Below, piece after piece: positions 1 through 10,663 of a stretch of DNA of 64,000 nucleotides. Position 1 is the stretch's first letter, and each line of letters begins with the position of its first letter. The notes under the pieces were generated by a model, which saw only the letters and a list, made by a program, of their open reading frames with translations, made no database searches and had not been told where the DNA came from. Location of the stretch: positions 19,127 to 83,126 of IMG/VR virus record IMGVR_UViG_3300047508_000265; one strand, 5' to 3'. The stretch is from a virus. Made by a program: the position numbers and the translations under genes.

Positions 1-639
1 CCCAAAAGTAATAGTAGCACTGAAGGCGCCAAAATTAAACTTAACTGCATAGGTTTGAGGAGAACCAGAATTGTTTAAAATACGTCCATATATTTTAAAC
101 ACAACTTGATCCCCCGAAGCAAAAGAAATAATCTTGGAAACAAGAGTTGCAGGGGCGCCCGTAAGAACATTAATCGCAATCGCCGTATTAGGAGCATCAG
201 CGTTAAGAACATTTATACCGGAAGGACCAGTAGGGCCAATGGGGCCTGTTGCGCCTGTAGCTCCCGTCGGACCCGCAGAACCAGTAGCTCCTGTAGGACC
301 CGTTAAACCGCGCGGACCAGTAGGACCAGTAGGACCAGTGGGGCCCCCACCAGAAGAACCAGTAGCACCTGTTGGGCCGGTTGGGCCGGTTGGGCCTGTG
401 GTTCCTGCCCCAGTAGCGCCTGTTGCACCGGTAGCACCTGTTGCACCGGTAGCGCCTGTTGCGCCGGTAGCACCTGTTGCACCGGTAGCACCTGTTGCAC
501 CGGTAGCGCCTGTTGCGCCTTGGCCAGCAAATACAGACACAACGGATTTTACGCTAGCCCCAGACTGCAAAAGCTCTACAAGTTCGTCTCCCGTTATGGT
601 ATCCGCAGCAGGTAATTGATCTATGGTTTTCGTGCTCAT
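1..639 (-). CDS. Collagen-like fibre protein, 3' end outside window
   Basis: Begins [20 protein letters not shown], a short N-terminal domain of a kind used by phage fibres for attachment. It then runs through about 30 Gly-X-Y triplets, mostly GAT and GPT, and enters a C-terminal beta-rich domain ([19 protein letters not shown]) that is still open at the window edge. The ATG overlaps the stop of the preceding gene as ATGA, so translation is probably coupled. Collagen-like triplets in phages form trimeric stalks, and the C-terminal part usually nucleates the trimer. The sequence shows the repeats directly; the fibre role is inferred from the repeats and the virion-gene context. Confidence 0.82.
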   Translation of the reverse strand, partial: MSTKTIDQLPAADTITGDELVELLQSGASVKSVVSVFAGQGATGATGATGATGATGATGATGATGATGATGATGATGAGTTGPTGPTGPTGATGSSGGGPTGPTGPTGPRGLTGPTGATGSAGPTGATGATGPIGPTGPSGINVLNADAPNTAIAINVLTGAPATLVSKIISFASGDQVVFKIYGRILNNSGSPQTYAVKFNFGAFSATITFG

Positions 640-782
640 GGTAATACTAATCTATAATCTCCTTCTTCAGTTACGCGAATGTTTTTATCTTCCGTTGCAC
701 GAAATATATTATCGCCTTTTTCCTCAACAGAAACCCCACCGCACTGTGGTCCTTCCTCTACAACACCATCTTCCTCGCTCAT
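636..782 (-). CDS. Small acidic protein, 48 aa
   Basis: Starts [18 protein letters not shown] and ends in a beta-like [10 protein letters not shown]. The start overlaps the upstream stop as ATGA and the end overlaps the next start the same way, so it is translationally coupled to the fibre genes on both sides. A longer reading with an upstream ATG at 848 would run through the neighbouring gene and is less likely. Function unknown; position suggests a fibre-associated or assembly protein. Confidence 0.55.
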   Translation of the reverse strand: MSEEDGVVEEGPQCGGVSVEEKGDNIFRATEDKNIRVTEEGDYRLVLP

Positions 783-1165
783 GGTCCCGTGGCTCCTGTA
801 GCAATTGTTTGGGTAACTTCTCCCTCGGCGAATATGGTTCCAAAACAAGGTGTGGCAACGGCGCCTGTCTCATCCTCCACCAACTCCACATCCCAATAAT
901 ATGGGCGACCTGGTCGCATTTGAACTGTGTTGGTGTGGGGCACTGTTACGTCTAAAATCCCATCCGCATCCTCGCCTACGACTTCAATATCCCCGTCCTC
1001 AAGCGAACCTTGGAAGATAGCAGCAAAATCCGAATCATACTTACTGCGCTTGATTGTGAAGTAAATTCCATGAAAAGTGGCCAAGCTGATGGGCGTTCCA
1101 TCTGGATTCAGAACGGGTATACGAAGTATAGCAGTGTCGCCTTGAACAATAGAAAGCCGCGTCAT
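779..1165 (-). CDS. Probable fibre/baseplate N-terminal domain protein, 128 aa
   Basis: The protein starts MTRLSIVQGDTAILRIPVLN and reads as a beta-sandwich domain with alternating hydrophobic strands. The opening resembles N-terminal domains of phage baseplate upper proteins (BppU-like), which is a weak similarity from memory only. It ends in ATGATGP, two collagen-like triplets followed directly by the stop. That looks like the start of a collagen stalk that has been cut off or exchanged. The stop overlaps the next ATG. Function as a virion attachment domain is inferred. Confidence 0.7.
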   Translation of the reverse strand: MTRLSIVQGDTAILRIPVLNPDGTPISLATFHGIYFTIKRSKYDSDFAAIFQGSLEDGDIEVVGEDADGILDVTVPHTNTVQMRPGRPYYWDVELVEDETGAVATPCFGTIFAEGEVTQTIATGATGP

Positions 1166-1167
1166 AT

Positions 1168-1623
1168 TTACACTTTATTCATCTTCGCCTCAATTACAAC
1201 TTTGGACATGACAAAAAGCAGTAACTCCGCTCTGCGTCTTTCATCGGCGTCTTCATTCGTATCATCCGCCTTTTCGCGCAATAAAATCTTTAGTCTAATC
1301 GTCTTTTCAGGAGTCAGGCGAAGGTGCTCCAAATCCTCCAAAAGCTTGTCAAGCTCCCGAGATTCAGGGTGCGGATGATGCAATGTGTCAGCAATTTCTT
1401 TTTGAAGAGCAGACCAAAGCGGGCTCACTTGTGTTTCCAAAGTCGTGAGTCTGGTGTTTATTTTCCAAGCATACCCAAGAAGAGCCATGGAAATAGGAAC
1501 CAAGGCCCCCAATATCCAAGGAGTATAAGGCGAGGCATCTGCCAAGACCGCCAGAACACCAACTAGAAGAGCGCTAAAAACTACAGGAACAGCTTTTGTA
1601 CCATAAAAAATATGTGATATCAT
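1168..1623 (-). CDS. Membrane protein with C-terminal coiled coil
   Basis: Two hydrophobic segments lie at residues of about 12-30 and 35-53, followed by a charged helical region of about 95 residues (from NTRLTTLETQV to the end) with heptad-like spacing. A short two-helix membrane protein with a cytoplasmic tail fits a holin or a membrane-tethered scaffold, but no family motif is visible. Its ATG overlaps the stop of the proline-rich membrane gene upstream, so the two may act together, possibly in lysis. Confidence 0.65.
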   Translation of the reverse strand: MISHIFYGTKAVPVVFSALLVGVLAVLADASPYTPWILGALVPISMALLGYAWKINTRLTTLETQVSPLWSALQKEIADTLHHPHPESRELDKLLEDLEHLRLTPEKTIRLKILLREKADDTNEDADERRRAELLLFVMSKVVIEAKMNKV

Positions 1624-1886
1624 GGATTAAAAAGCCTTTGATACCAAGGACGTTTTACAGGAACTTGGTGGTGAACTCTTGGCGATCTGATTCGAGTTGG
1701 AGTTGGAGTTGGAGTTGGAGTTGGAGTTGGAGTTGGAGTTGGTGGAGGAGAAGCATTTTCTATCAGCTCAATTCGATCCATGTTTTGATCGCTTTGTTCT
1801 GCTAAATGAGAAAGCCACCTAAACGACAGTCCTGTAACAAAAACAACTATCGTCAGGATTACAAATCTTATAATCCACACTCGCAT
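1620..1886 (-). CDS. Membrane-anchored Pro-Thr-rich protein, possible spanin-like
   Basis: An N-terminal membrane helix (residues about 5-22) is followed by a short helix and then a perfect Pro-Thr dipeptide run of 16 residues (PT x8), ending in a basic tail (RIRSPRVHHQVPVKRPWYQR). Pro-Thr rods of this type cross the periplasm in TonB-like and spanin-like proteins. No lipobox is present. The run is encoded by a hexanucleotide tandem repeat, so its length could change by slippage. Coupled to the downstream two-helix membrane gene. Lysis role is inference. Confidence 0.6.
   Translation of the reverse strand: MRVWIIRFVILTIVVFVTGLSFRWLSHLAEQSDQNMDRIELIENASPPPTPTPTPTPTPTPTPTRIRSPRVHHQVPVKRPWYQRLFNP
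1694..1741 (-). repeat. Hexanucleotide microsatellite encoding Pro-Thr rod
   Basis: Eight perfect tandem copies of the six-base unit gagttg (plus-strand reading) lie inside the coding region of the membrane-anchored protein. Each unit adds one Pro-Thr pair and preserves frame, so copy-number change would only alter rod length. Confidence 0.9.
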
Positions 1887-1887
1887 T

Positions 1888-2214
1888 TTAAAAAGGCGAA
1901 GGATTTTGTGTTGCTATGCCAGTTGCGGGCGGCGAAGTATAAGGCTCAGGATTGACCTCAGATTCGGCCTTGACAGGAATGCCCTCCAACTTGGTCAGGC
2001 AAAGATCGCCATCTTCATCCAGCTTGAACGTGCCAACTGCGGTAAATTCGTCTCCTGCCTTAACGCCAGAAGGAAGCTGGTAACCTTCTGGAATTGCGAA
2101 ATCGACTTTGTCTTCCTCATCGTAATCTTGCTGTTCATCCGGACCGGCAGGGCCCATACCTTTCGGAAGAACGCCTTTCATCTGGGCTATAATATCAGAG
2201 GCTTTATTAGGCAT
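1888..2214 (-). CDS. Hypothetical virion-block protein, paralogue of the gene at 6680-7072
   Basis: A 108-residue protein with a helical start (MPNKASDIIAQMKGVLPKGM), an acidic linker and a conserved core around residues 38-82: IPEGYQLPSGVKAGDEFTAV followed by GTFKLDEDG. The same core occurs in the 130-residue protein encoded 4.5 kb upstream in the same transcription direction, so the two are paralogues. The C-terminus is Pro-rich. Function unknown. Confidence 0.65.
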   Translation of the reverse strand: MPNKASDIIAQMKGVLPKGMGPAGPDEQQDYDEEDKVDFAIPEGYQLPSGVKAGDEFTAVGTFKLDEDGDLCLTKLEGIPVKAESEVNPEPYTSPPATGIATQNPSPF

Positions 2215-2230
2215 GGGAATACGATAACAT

Positions 2231-2911
2231 TCATAAAGCGGTCGCGCTAACTATTTCTGACCAATCTGAAAAAACATTTCCGCCCCACAGAAACGGGTTC
2301 TGCGCTCGGACACGATAATAGTAGGTTGTGCCGGAGATAACAGTGATATCAGTCAACGAGTGGAGCACAAAGTTGTTTAGGTAACGCCATGTCACTAGAT
2401 CGGTTGAACGATAGATGTAAAATATCATTCCTGTTCCATCAGGTTCGGGGATGAAATATCCATTAGTCCAAGAGACGCGGATAGAACCAATTTGTGGAAC
2501 CGCCGCCACATTGATAGGTGGCGCTGGTATTTGCTGGTTTGGCATCGGCCCATCCGCTGTCGTAAAAACAACTTCATCGGTAAATACGGAAACCTGCCCC
2601 TGTGCGTCATAGGCGCGGGATTTATAACACCACATTGTCCCTGGCAAAAGCCTTACTGAATCGATAAACGAACCCTGCGGGTAGCCGGAATTTATGTTAT
2701 GAAATACCTCAGTAGGCATTTGTGCCCGCCACGCTTGAAATCCTACTTGAGTCCCAACTTTAGGATCTACGTGGAAATGAACCTTGTAAGGATCGACCGA
2801 ACCGTCAGCCTCAAACACCGGATCGACATGAAAATTTGTTGGTGGAGGCGGCGTCGGCGATTGTCCGTAAGCAGTTAAAGCGAGCAATGCGATTAAAAAT
2901 AAATATTTCAT
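2231..2911 (-). CDS. Exported protein with two fibronectin type III-like domains
   Basis: The ATG start gives a clean signal peptide (MKYLFLIALLALTAYGQ), then a Pro-rich linker and two FN3-like beta-sandwich domains: residues about 30-120 (ending DEVVFTTADG) and about 130-226, with the typical TTYYYRVRAQN and SDWSEIVSA strands. A TTG start 12 codons upstream is possible but would bury the signal peptide. Phage FN3 domains normally sit on virion surface proteins. A cleavable signal peptide there is odd, and may mean the protein is exported instead, for example to the host surface. Confidence 0.75.
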   Translation of the reverse strand: MKYLFLIALLALTAYGQSPTPPPPTNFHVDPVFEADGSVDPYKVHFHVDPKVGTQVGFQAWRAQMPTEVFHNINSGYPQGSFIDSVRLLPGTMWCYKSRAYDAQGQVSVFTDEVVFTTADGPMPNQQIPAPPINVAAVPQIGSIRVSWTNGYFIPEPDGTGMIFYIYRSTDLVTWRYLNNFVLHSLTDITVISGTTYYYRVRAQNPFLWGGNVFSDWSEIVSATAL

Positions 2912-2947
2912 AGGATTCAAAAATAACCCTAAAAGGGAATCAAGCAA

Positions 2948-3666
2948 TCACTGAATCATAAATCCACCAAACCCCCCACCCAACCCATAAAGCAATCGCA
3001 CGTATCCTGCTGCTCCCGTTCCACCGGCACGATTCGTGGCTGTCGTGGAGAATGCACCACCACCCGCACCACCATAAGCATTGGCAGGACTGCCGGTTCC
3101 TGCCGTTGTTCTTGCCGCTCCACCAACTCCACCGACATTGTTAACGTTGGGGTTTATTGAAGTACCTGTGCCGCCCGCGCTAATCCCTCCCGCGCCACCA
3201 GCCCCCTGGCTGCCTGCTGCCCCTCCGCCTGCCGCGCCATGAGTTGAATCGCCAGTGCCGCCGCTACCACCAGCAAATAGAAGATCGCCTACGCATCCAG
3301 TAGTTGAACCTACCCCGCCCGTCGAACTATTAGCCACACTTTTTCCACCCGCGCCGCCTTTGGCGACACAACTCGTGGAACTATCACCTACAAAGCTACT
3401 GTCGTTTCCCTGTCCGCCGTTTCCTGCGCTCGTTCCAGTCTTAAGGGCCGCCACGGTGACGGTGTAACTGCTGCCGGGAGTAACGGGAATCATTGCTTTA
3501 GCTGCATAAGTTCCGCCTGCTCCTCCACCACCACCAAAATTTCCGCCGTCCGTGGTGCTCGTGCCGCCGCCCGCGCCGCCGCCGCCCCAACACTCAGCAG
3601 TGACAAACCGAATACCTGCTGGACAAGTCCAACTTTGGGTTGTTGTGAATTCTTCAACGTAAGCCA

Positions 3667-3667
<1 letters not shown>
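2948..3667 (-). CDS. Glycine-rich tail/receptor-binding protein
   Basis: The 239-residue protein starts with a conserved patch typical of the phage glycine-rich domain (EEFTTTQSWTCPAGIRFVTA, then ECWGGGG), followed by dense GG, GAGG and GGTG runs to the C-terminus (GLGGGFGGFMIQ). Such polyglycine-II domains form compact tips on phage adhesins and evolve fast. The ATG shares its A with the TAA of the large fibre gene upstream, so it is coupled to that fibre. Role as an adhesin tip is inferred. Confidence 0.8.
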
Positions 3668-6678
<3,011 letters not shown>

Positions 6679-6679
6679 G

Positions 6680-7072
6680 TCATCTACGTACGTGCATTTT
6701 GTTAGCAGCGCCAAAGTTCAAGGCGTTACGTGGAAGCACAATGCCACGAGTTCCAAAAGGCGTTACTGAATTAGTCAAGCCATTAACTCCCATTGCTCCC
6801 GGAGCCGCAGGATTGGGGTCCCCTTCGCTCTGCTCTGGTGACATAGACGGATCAATAGGCATGCCGTCAACTTGAACAATCTCCATCAAGCCCGCTTCAT
6901 CAACACGAAAAGTTCCCACAGCATTGAATAAATCTCCTGCAGCAAGTCCATCAGGCAAAGGATAATTTTTAGGTAGTGGGAAAGTTACTCTCGGAGCTTC
7001 TGATATTGGCTCACCAGCAGGGTTAGTCTGCGGCTTCATCATCTGCGAAATTATATTACCGACATTGGCCAT
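6680..7072 (-). CDS. Hypothetical virion-block protein, paralogue of the gene at 1888-2214
   Basis: The 130-residue protein starts [15 protein letters not shown] and contains the core [20 protein letters not shown] followed by GTFRVDEAG, which aligns with the shorter paralogue downstream. The C-terminal third is different and basic (NKMHVRR). Placed immediately before the large fibre, as its paralogue is placed before the small membrane genes, which suggests duplication of a fibre-linked module. Function unknown. Confidence 0.7.
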   Translation of the reverse strand: MANVGNIISQMMKPQTNPAGEPISEAPRVTFPLPKNYPLPDGLAAGDLFNAVGTFRVDEAGLMEIVQVDGMPIDPSMSPEQSEGDPNPAAPGAMGVNGLTNSVTPFGTRGIVLPRNALNFGAANKMHVRR

Positions 7073-7101
7073 TACTGAAGGTCTCTCAATTAGCAGCTAA
7101 G

Positions 7102-7338
7102 TCAAGGAGCTTTGTTTAACGGAAGGAATATGACCAACCCGTCCCAAGAAGTATGAGCGTAAAGCCACCTGTAATGTTTTGCAGTCTTGTGATCACATTG
7201 AAAACAAGGGCCATTGTTAGGACACACCAAAGCGTTAGGTTTACCATTACGATAATCAGGAACTGTTTCTCCGAGAAGTATTTGGCAAAATCCAAAATAT
7301 ACCATCACTATAACCACTATCCGCTGTAGGAATTCCAT
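7102..7338 (-). CDS. Small exported Cys-containing protein, 78 aa
   Basis: Hydrophobic N-terminus (VVIVMVYFGFCQILLG) that reads as a signal peptide or anchor, then a short domain with CPNNGPCFQC, a likely disulphide or metal cluster, and KHYRWLYAHTSWDGLVIFL. ATG at 7338 has a weak AGGA 12 nt upstream; ATG at 7305 is an alternative. Overlaps the end of another small reading frame on the same strand. Function unknown. Confidence 0.55.
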   Translation of the reverse strand: MEFLQRIVVIVMVYFGFCQILLGETVPDYRNGKPNALVCPNNGPCFQCDHKTAKHYRWLYAHTSWDGLVIFLPLNKAP

Positions 7339-7408
7339 TTTTAATTAATCCTAATTTAACCGCTTGACTCCACGTTCGGTACTTCAACATTTTAATTTTC
7401 TTTTTCAT
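7256..7408 (-). CDS. Possible 50-aa basic peptide overlapping next gene
   Basis: The ATG overlaps the preceding stop as ATGA, and the first 30 residues (MKKKIKMLKYRTWSQAVKLG) look coding. The last 20 run out of frame through the following exported-protein gene and look unselected. Either a real gene with an 83-nt overlap or one whose end has been eroded. Confidence 0.35.
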   Translation of the reverse strand: MKKKIKMLKYRTWSQAVKLGLIKNGIPTADSGYSDGIFWILPNTSRRNSS

Positions 7409-7542
7409 TTTCGTAGGCAATCGATGATTTGAACCAACCCTTCGACGGTAGAATAGTCGCCAACACCAGCCCAAGAACGCTTCAATCGAGCTTTTGTGTC
7501 GCTTAGCAGTTTTTGTTCTTCCTTAGTTAATTCCTTTTTCAC
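7405..7542 (-). CDS. Small charged protein, 45 aa (GTG start)
   Basis: Reads (M)KKELTKEEQKLLSDTKARL then a helical tail ending in IIDCLRK. The GTG start overlaps the upstream TGA as GTGA, and its own TGA overlaps the next ATG, so it sits in an unbroken chain of coupled small genes. Predicted soluble helical protein; function unknown. Confidence 0.55.
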   Translation of the reverse strand: MKKELTKEEQKLLSDTKARLKRSWAGVGDYSTVEGLVQIIDCLRK

Positions 7543-7646
7543 GGAGTTACAAGCGCATTAAACATATGAGAACATTCTCGAAGCACTAAAATCGCAACCA
7601 CAATTACCAAAATCCCAAAAGCAATACTAGCCACGGTTCGTATCAT
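7539..7646 (-). CDS. Single-helix membrane peptide, 35 aa
   Basis: Starts MIRTVASIAFGILVIVVAIL, a single membrane helix followed by a short polar end (RECSHMFNALVTP). The ATG overlaps the lipoprotein stop as ATGA and the stop overlaps the following GTG. Size and topology fit small phage membrane proteins near lysis or entry genes; no specific function can be assigned. Confidence 0.55.
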   Translation of the reverse strand: MIRTVASIAFGILVIVVAILVLRECSHMFNALVTP

Positions 7647-8206
7647 TTTGCGCTAAATGAAAGTACACGAAAGTTAGCTGACCCATTGCTCAAATAAGCG
7701 CCATGGGCGTATCCGTGATCGGTTCCACCAAAACAAACTGAAATATCTGAGTCACCGGCAACAGCTTTGTTAAATAAATTAATATGCGCCTGATCGTAAT
7801 TACACGGAAATCCATCTATCGTCTGCCAATTTTCAGGAGTCATCTTAACAGTCAAGGTATGCCTACCGATCTGTAAATCTTGTCGATTGGCATGATTGGA
7901 AAAAATTGTTGCACTAGCAAATTTGAATCCTACCTGTCCTGGTTCGTTTTCAGTGGACGTAAAAATAGGATTTTTACCAGTGATCTCATAAGTCATGGAA
8001 ACCTGCTTAACTAATTTAGCTCCTCTATCGACAGAATGAATTCCATCTTTGTTTGGGAAATCAAAAGAAAAAGTATCTCCAGTCACAACTAGTTTTACAT
8101 TTTTTGTCCAAGCATCAACATGCCAGTTTTTAGATTCGATACCTAACGCGGCGCACCCCACAAGAAACAGGGCAAATAAAACAGATAAAAAATTACTTGT
8201 TTTCAT
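7643..8206 (-). CDS. Lipoprotein, 187 aa
   Basis: Signal peptide and lipobox at the N-terminus (MKTSNFLSVLFALFLVGCAA; Leu-Val-Gly-Cys), then a beta-rich domain of about 160 residues with no recognised motif. The ATG at 8206 is preferred to a TTG two codons upstream. It would be anchored to the outer or inner membrane. Next to two more lipoproteins. Phage lipoproteins act in lysis (outer spanin) or superinfection exclusion; this one is too large for a typical spanin. Confidence 0.7.
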   Translation of the reverse strand: MKTSNFLSVLFALFLVGCAALGIESKNWHVDAWTKNVKLVVTGDTFSFDFPNKDGIHSVDRGAKLVKQVSMTYEITGKNPIFTSTENEPGQVGFKFASATIFSNHANRQDLQIGRHTLTVKMTPENWQTIDGFPCNYDQAHINLFNKAVAGDSDISVCFGGTDHGYAHGAYLSNGSANFRVLSFSAK

Positions 8207-8381
8207 AAACAATATGGTTGACCTCTACTTTGAATAACACAAATTCCGCTTTGGGTCCAGAGGATTTCTCACTTTTGTATAAGCTAACTCCTCCACTAGT
8301 AAAATAACCGGCAACCATAGGCGCAGCAGCACATCCGCTAAGTAAATAGATCGCCACAATAGCTTCAATACACTTTATCAT
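8193..8381 (-). CDS. Small lipoprotein, 62 aa
   Basis: N-terminal signal with a good lipobox (IYLLSGCAAAPMVAGYF) followed by about 40 mostly polar residues ending in VEVNHIVYENK. Size fits an outer-spanin-like or exclusion lipoprotein, but there is no Pro-rich stretch. Overlaps the next lipoprotein start by 14 nt. Confidence 0.65.
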   Translation of the reverse strand: MIKCIEAIVAIYLLSGCAAAPMVAGYFTSGGVSLYKSEKSSGPKAEFVLFKVEVNHIVYENK

Positions 8382-8574
8382 TTTCTGGATCGGGATTGGC
8401 CCACTTAGCTTTGGGCGGGTCTATACTGAAATGGAAGTCAATTTTTATGTTGAAGCGATCGAGGAGCCCGTGAAGAATTCCTGCCGCCCGCATTTCAAAA
8501 TCTTGGGCGATTGGGCCCAGAGTTTGAACAGCTTCTAAGCCCGCTTCTTTACCAGTACTAGCGAATAAGCCCAT
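8365..8574 (-). CDS. Hypothetical protein, 69 aa
   Basis: Starts MGLFASTGKEAGLEAVQTLG, with a probable amphipathic helix, then a beta-like stretch FNIKIDFHFSIDPP and a polar tail. An AGGA box lies about 7 nt upstream of the ATG. Overlaps the small lipoprotein start by 17 nt. Function unknown. Confidence 0.6.
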   Translation of the reverse strand: MGLFASTGKEAGLEAVQTLGPIAQDFEMRAAGILHGLLDRFNIKIDFHFSIDPPKAKWANPDPENDKVY

Positions 8575-8638
8575 AATAGTCCTGCTGCCGCAATAACCTG
8601 TAAGCTGTTAACTTCTATTAGAAATTGAAAATAGGCGA

Positions 8639-8995
8639 TTAGCACCCGGATTGCACTTTGACAGCCAGTGCCTCTAAAACTTGGTTTACTTGAGCAGGAG
8701 TAACCGGATGCGCTGCTACAAAGTCATCTATAATCCCTCTGATGAAATCGGTGTATTGATTCCCAGACGGTAGCCAACTGTCAGCCAATGCTTGCAGTGC
8801 CGCCGGAATTCTGGTCGCATCTCTAGCAAGTGCACTGCCTTCAAGACTGCGTATAGCAATTGCAAACGCCTGTTTATAAACACAAGAATTAGGTCCAAGA
8901 ACGCATACGTATTTTGTTCCTGTGGTTTTATTCACACAGCACCCACTTTGAAAGAGCATTGCTACTGATAAAATTAAGGCGATTAGATATTTCAT
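8639..8995 (-). CDS. Probable lipoprotein, 118 aa
   Basis: The ATG at 8995 gives a signal sequence (MKYLIALILSVAMLFQSGCC) whose Cys is preceded by Gln-Ser-Gly, an imperfect lipobox. A Cys-rich segment and a helical C-terminal domain (VNQVLEALAVKVQSGC) follow. The ATG overlaps the upstream stop. Third exported lipid-anchored candidate within 1.4 kb. Confidence 0.65.
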   Translation of the reverse strand: MKYLIALILSVAMLFQSGCCVNKTTGTKYVCVLGPNSCVYKQAFAIAIRSLEGSALARDATRIPAALQALADSWLPSGNQYTDFIRGIIDDFVAAHPVTPAQVNQVLEALAVKVQSGC

Positions 8996-9174
8996 GGACA
9001 ACCTTCGCTAATGTTTCCGCTCATTGCAGGAAAACCTTTTCCAGAATCTCCTGCACGTTCATCAGAAGGCCCGCCATCACCACTGCCAATACCGAAAGAT
9101 TTGCAAGTTTCACTGGCGATATCCTCTGGCATAATTGGAGCGCCGCTGGCGCCTTTTATTAGATCTTCGTTCAT
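8992..9174 (-). CDS. Hypothetical small protein, 60 aa
   Basis: Starts MNEDLIKGASGAPIMPED; the rest is Gly/Ser/Asp-rich and probably disordered (GIGSGDGGPSDERAGDSGKG). Stop overlaps the next ATG. Position between the MCP and lipoproteins suggests a virion or assembly role; nothing more can be said. Confidence 0.5.
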   Translation of the reverse strand: MNEDLIKGASGAPIMPEDIASETCKSFGIGSGDGGPSDERAGDSGKGFPAMSGNISEGCP

Positions 9175-9187
9175 TTATTTCCTTTCG

Positions 9188-9436
9188 TTAACAATTGGTT
9201 CCAAATGTCCCGCGAGCGAGCCCGTATTGAGAAACACTAGGATCGCCAGCTTTAATATCCGGATTCATATTCACCGGTTCCGCCTCGGGAACAATCTTAG
9301 GTTTGGTTGGAGGAGACATAAACGGTTTCATGGATGCCATAGCATCCCCCTCTCCGTCGCCACCACCATCGCGTCTTAAGGCGGGTGGTCTTGAAGCTGT
9401 AGATGGTGTATTAGTTCCTGTAGGTATTTGATCCAT
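9188..9436 (-). CDS. Hypothetical Pro/Gly-rich small protein, 82 aa
   Basis: Low-complexity protein (TGTNTPSTASRPPALRRDGG, then GDGEGDAMAS) with a more ordered C-terminal end (SVSQYGLARGTFGTNC). It is the first gene after the capsid gene and its terminator-like hairpin. Function unknown. Confidence 0.55.
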   Translation of the reverse strand: MDQIPTGTNTPSTASRPPALRRDGGGDGEGDAMASMKPFMSPPTKPKIVPEAEPVNMNPDIKAGDPSVSQYGLARGTFGTNC

Positions 9437-9452
9437 AAATTAATGTAGGACC

Positions 9453-9483
9453 GCGCAGCAGAACTGTCAAGGTTCTGCTGCGC
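9453..9483 (-). terminator. 12-bp hairpin after the major capsid gene
   Basis: Perfect 12-bp stem gcgcagcagaac / gttctgctgcgc with a 7-nt loop, 17 nt past the MCP stop. Only a weak T-rich stretch follows, so it may be a partial terminator or an mRNA-stabilising 3' end that raises capsid mRNA over distal genes. Confidence 0.65.
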
Positions 9484-9499
9484 TAATCCAAGTTAAGGT

Positions 9500-10663
9500 T
9501 TAGGCACCAGTACAACCAGTGTCGCCAGGAATCACTGGACCACAGCGTAAGTGACGAATCACATAACCGAGGTCAGGACGCTCTTCTTTTATCCCATACG
9601 CAAATAGCGCACGGAAGAAGCCGATGTTGCCATCGATATTGCAGTCCCGGGACGGGATGTTGCGCCACACGAACTCACCTGCCCACGAATACTGGGCGAG
9701 ATAGGTCATGCCGCCAATGTTGCCCTGAGGCTTGGGAATCAGCACACGAAGAACTTCCTCGTGATAGATTACCGTATCCTCGTAGTCAGCATCTTTGTAG
9801 ACGTCATTAACCAGCCATTTCTGACCGCGAGAAGCACTTGCAGCAGAATACGGATATCTCCGCGCATAGGCGCCGGTCACGATATCGTATCTAGGCGGAA
9901 ACTGCACAGCTTGGAATTTAAAGCCATGGTAAACTTTTCCGCCAAGCCCAGGAGCACCAACCAATACATCAGGTTCGTTAAACGAGAAATACCGGTAGTC
10001 ATTCCTGTTATTGGAACTCAGTTTCTTGAGGTTGTTGAACGTGTAATTCGAGCCAACCGCTGTGTAAACAGCAGTGCCATCATCAACACGCGCAGTAGGT
10101 TTCAAAGTTCCGCCATTATACCCAAGCTCTTGGTGAATTGTTTCAAGCAACTCAAAGCTCAAGGTTGATGTAGGCGGAACAGAAGCGTCAAAGGTTGTCT
10201 CAATCGTAGGCGAGGCGCCTATAGCTGAAACACAATTAGCTGAATGGGCGATTACTTCTGTTTGATAGGTCTGGGACCAAACCCACTTTGAATTCTCGGC
10301 GAGAACTCTAGTTACGTTTTTGATCTGGTCTAGCACCTGCCATTGGAACTTGAAATCATCCAAGCAGATATCTGGACTATTGACGGCAGCTTTCTTCAAA
10401 GCCACGGTCTTCACATCAACAGCGAAACTGTCAATGTTATAGCCAGTGATAGAACATGCGCCGGTACCGATCAGGTTATTACCTGTGGCACCAGTGGCGC
10501 TGAGAGTTGCAAACGACTGGAAGAAATCCGCATCCGTTACCGCTTTCGTGATTAACGATCGCTGATATATTGGGTACGAATATTGATAGCCTTGGCCGTC
10601 AAGCCAAGGTTCCTTCGGCAGTGTTTTAATGTAAAAATCTGAGTCTTGAATTTGGACTGCAAC
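9500..10663 (-). CDS. Major capsid protein, exon 2 (387 codons and stop)
   Basis: The bulk of the major capsid protein, probably an HK97-fold subunit judging by position after a scaffold gene and length (414 residues once joined to exon 1). The first codon after splicing is GTT of VAVQIQDSDFYIKTLPKEPW. A stand-alone reading from the TTG at 10666 is possible on paper, but it lacks a ribosome site and starts on the last base triplet of the intron. The C-terminus ends in GDTGCTGA, two collagen-like triplets. Assignment as MCP rests on context and size; no diagnostic motif exists. Confidence 0.8.
   Translation of the reverse strand, partial: VAVQIQDSDFYIKTLPKEPWLDGQGYQYSYPIYQRSLITKAVTDADFFQSFATLSATGATGNNLIGTGACSITGYNIDSFAVDVKTVALKKAAVNSPDICLDDFKFQWQVLDQIKNVTRVLAENSKWVWSQTYQTEVIAHSANCVSAIGASPTIETTFDASVPPTSTLSFELLETIHQELGYNGGTLKPTARVDDGTAVYTAVGSNYTFNNLKKLSSNNRNDYRYFSFNEPDVLVGAPGLGGKVYHGFKFQAVQFPPRYDIVTGAYARRYPYSAASASRGQKWLVNDVYKDADYEDTVIYHEEVLRVLIPKPQGNIGGMTYLAQYSWAGEFVWRNIPSRDCNIDGNIGFFRALFAYGIKEERPDLGYVIRHLRCGPVIPGDTGCTGA

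Noticed and set aside
134-619. Plus-strand frame of 161 codons rich in Pro/Val/Gly
   Set aside because: It is the antisense shadow of the collagen-like repeats of the minus-strand fibre. The same applies to long plus-strand frames at 5126-5590, 6155-6598 and 12407-12880.
7401-7500. tRNA-like stretch on the minus strand near 7.4 kb (ggttcaaatc)
   Set aside because: The T-stem and acceptor do not pair, and no anticodon arm is present. It lies within small coupled genes.
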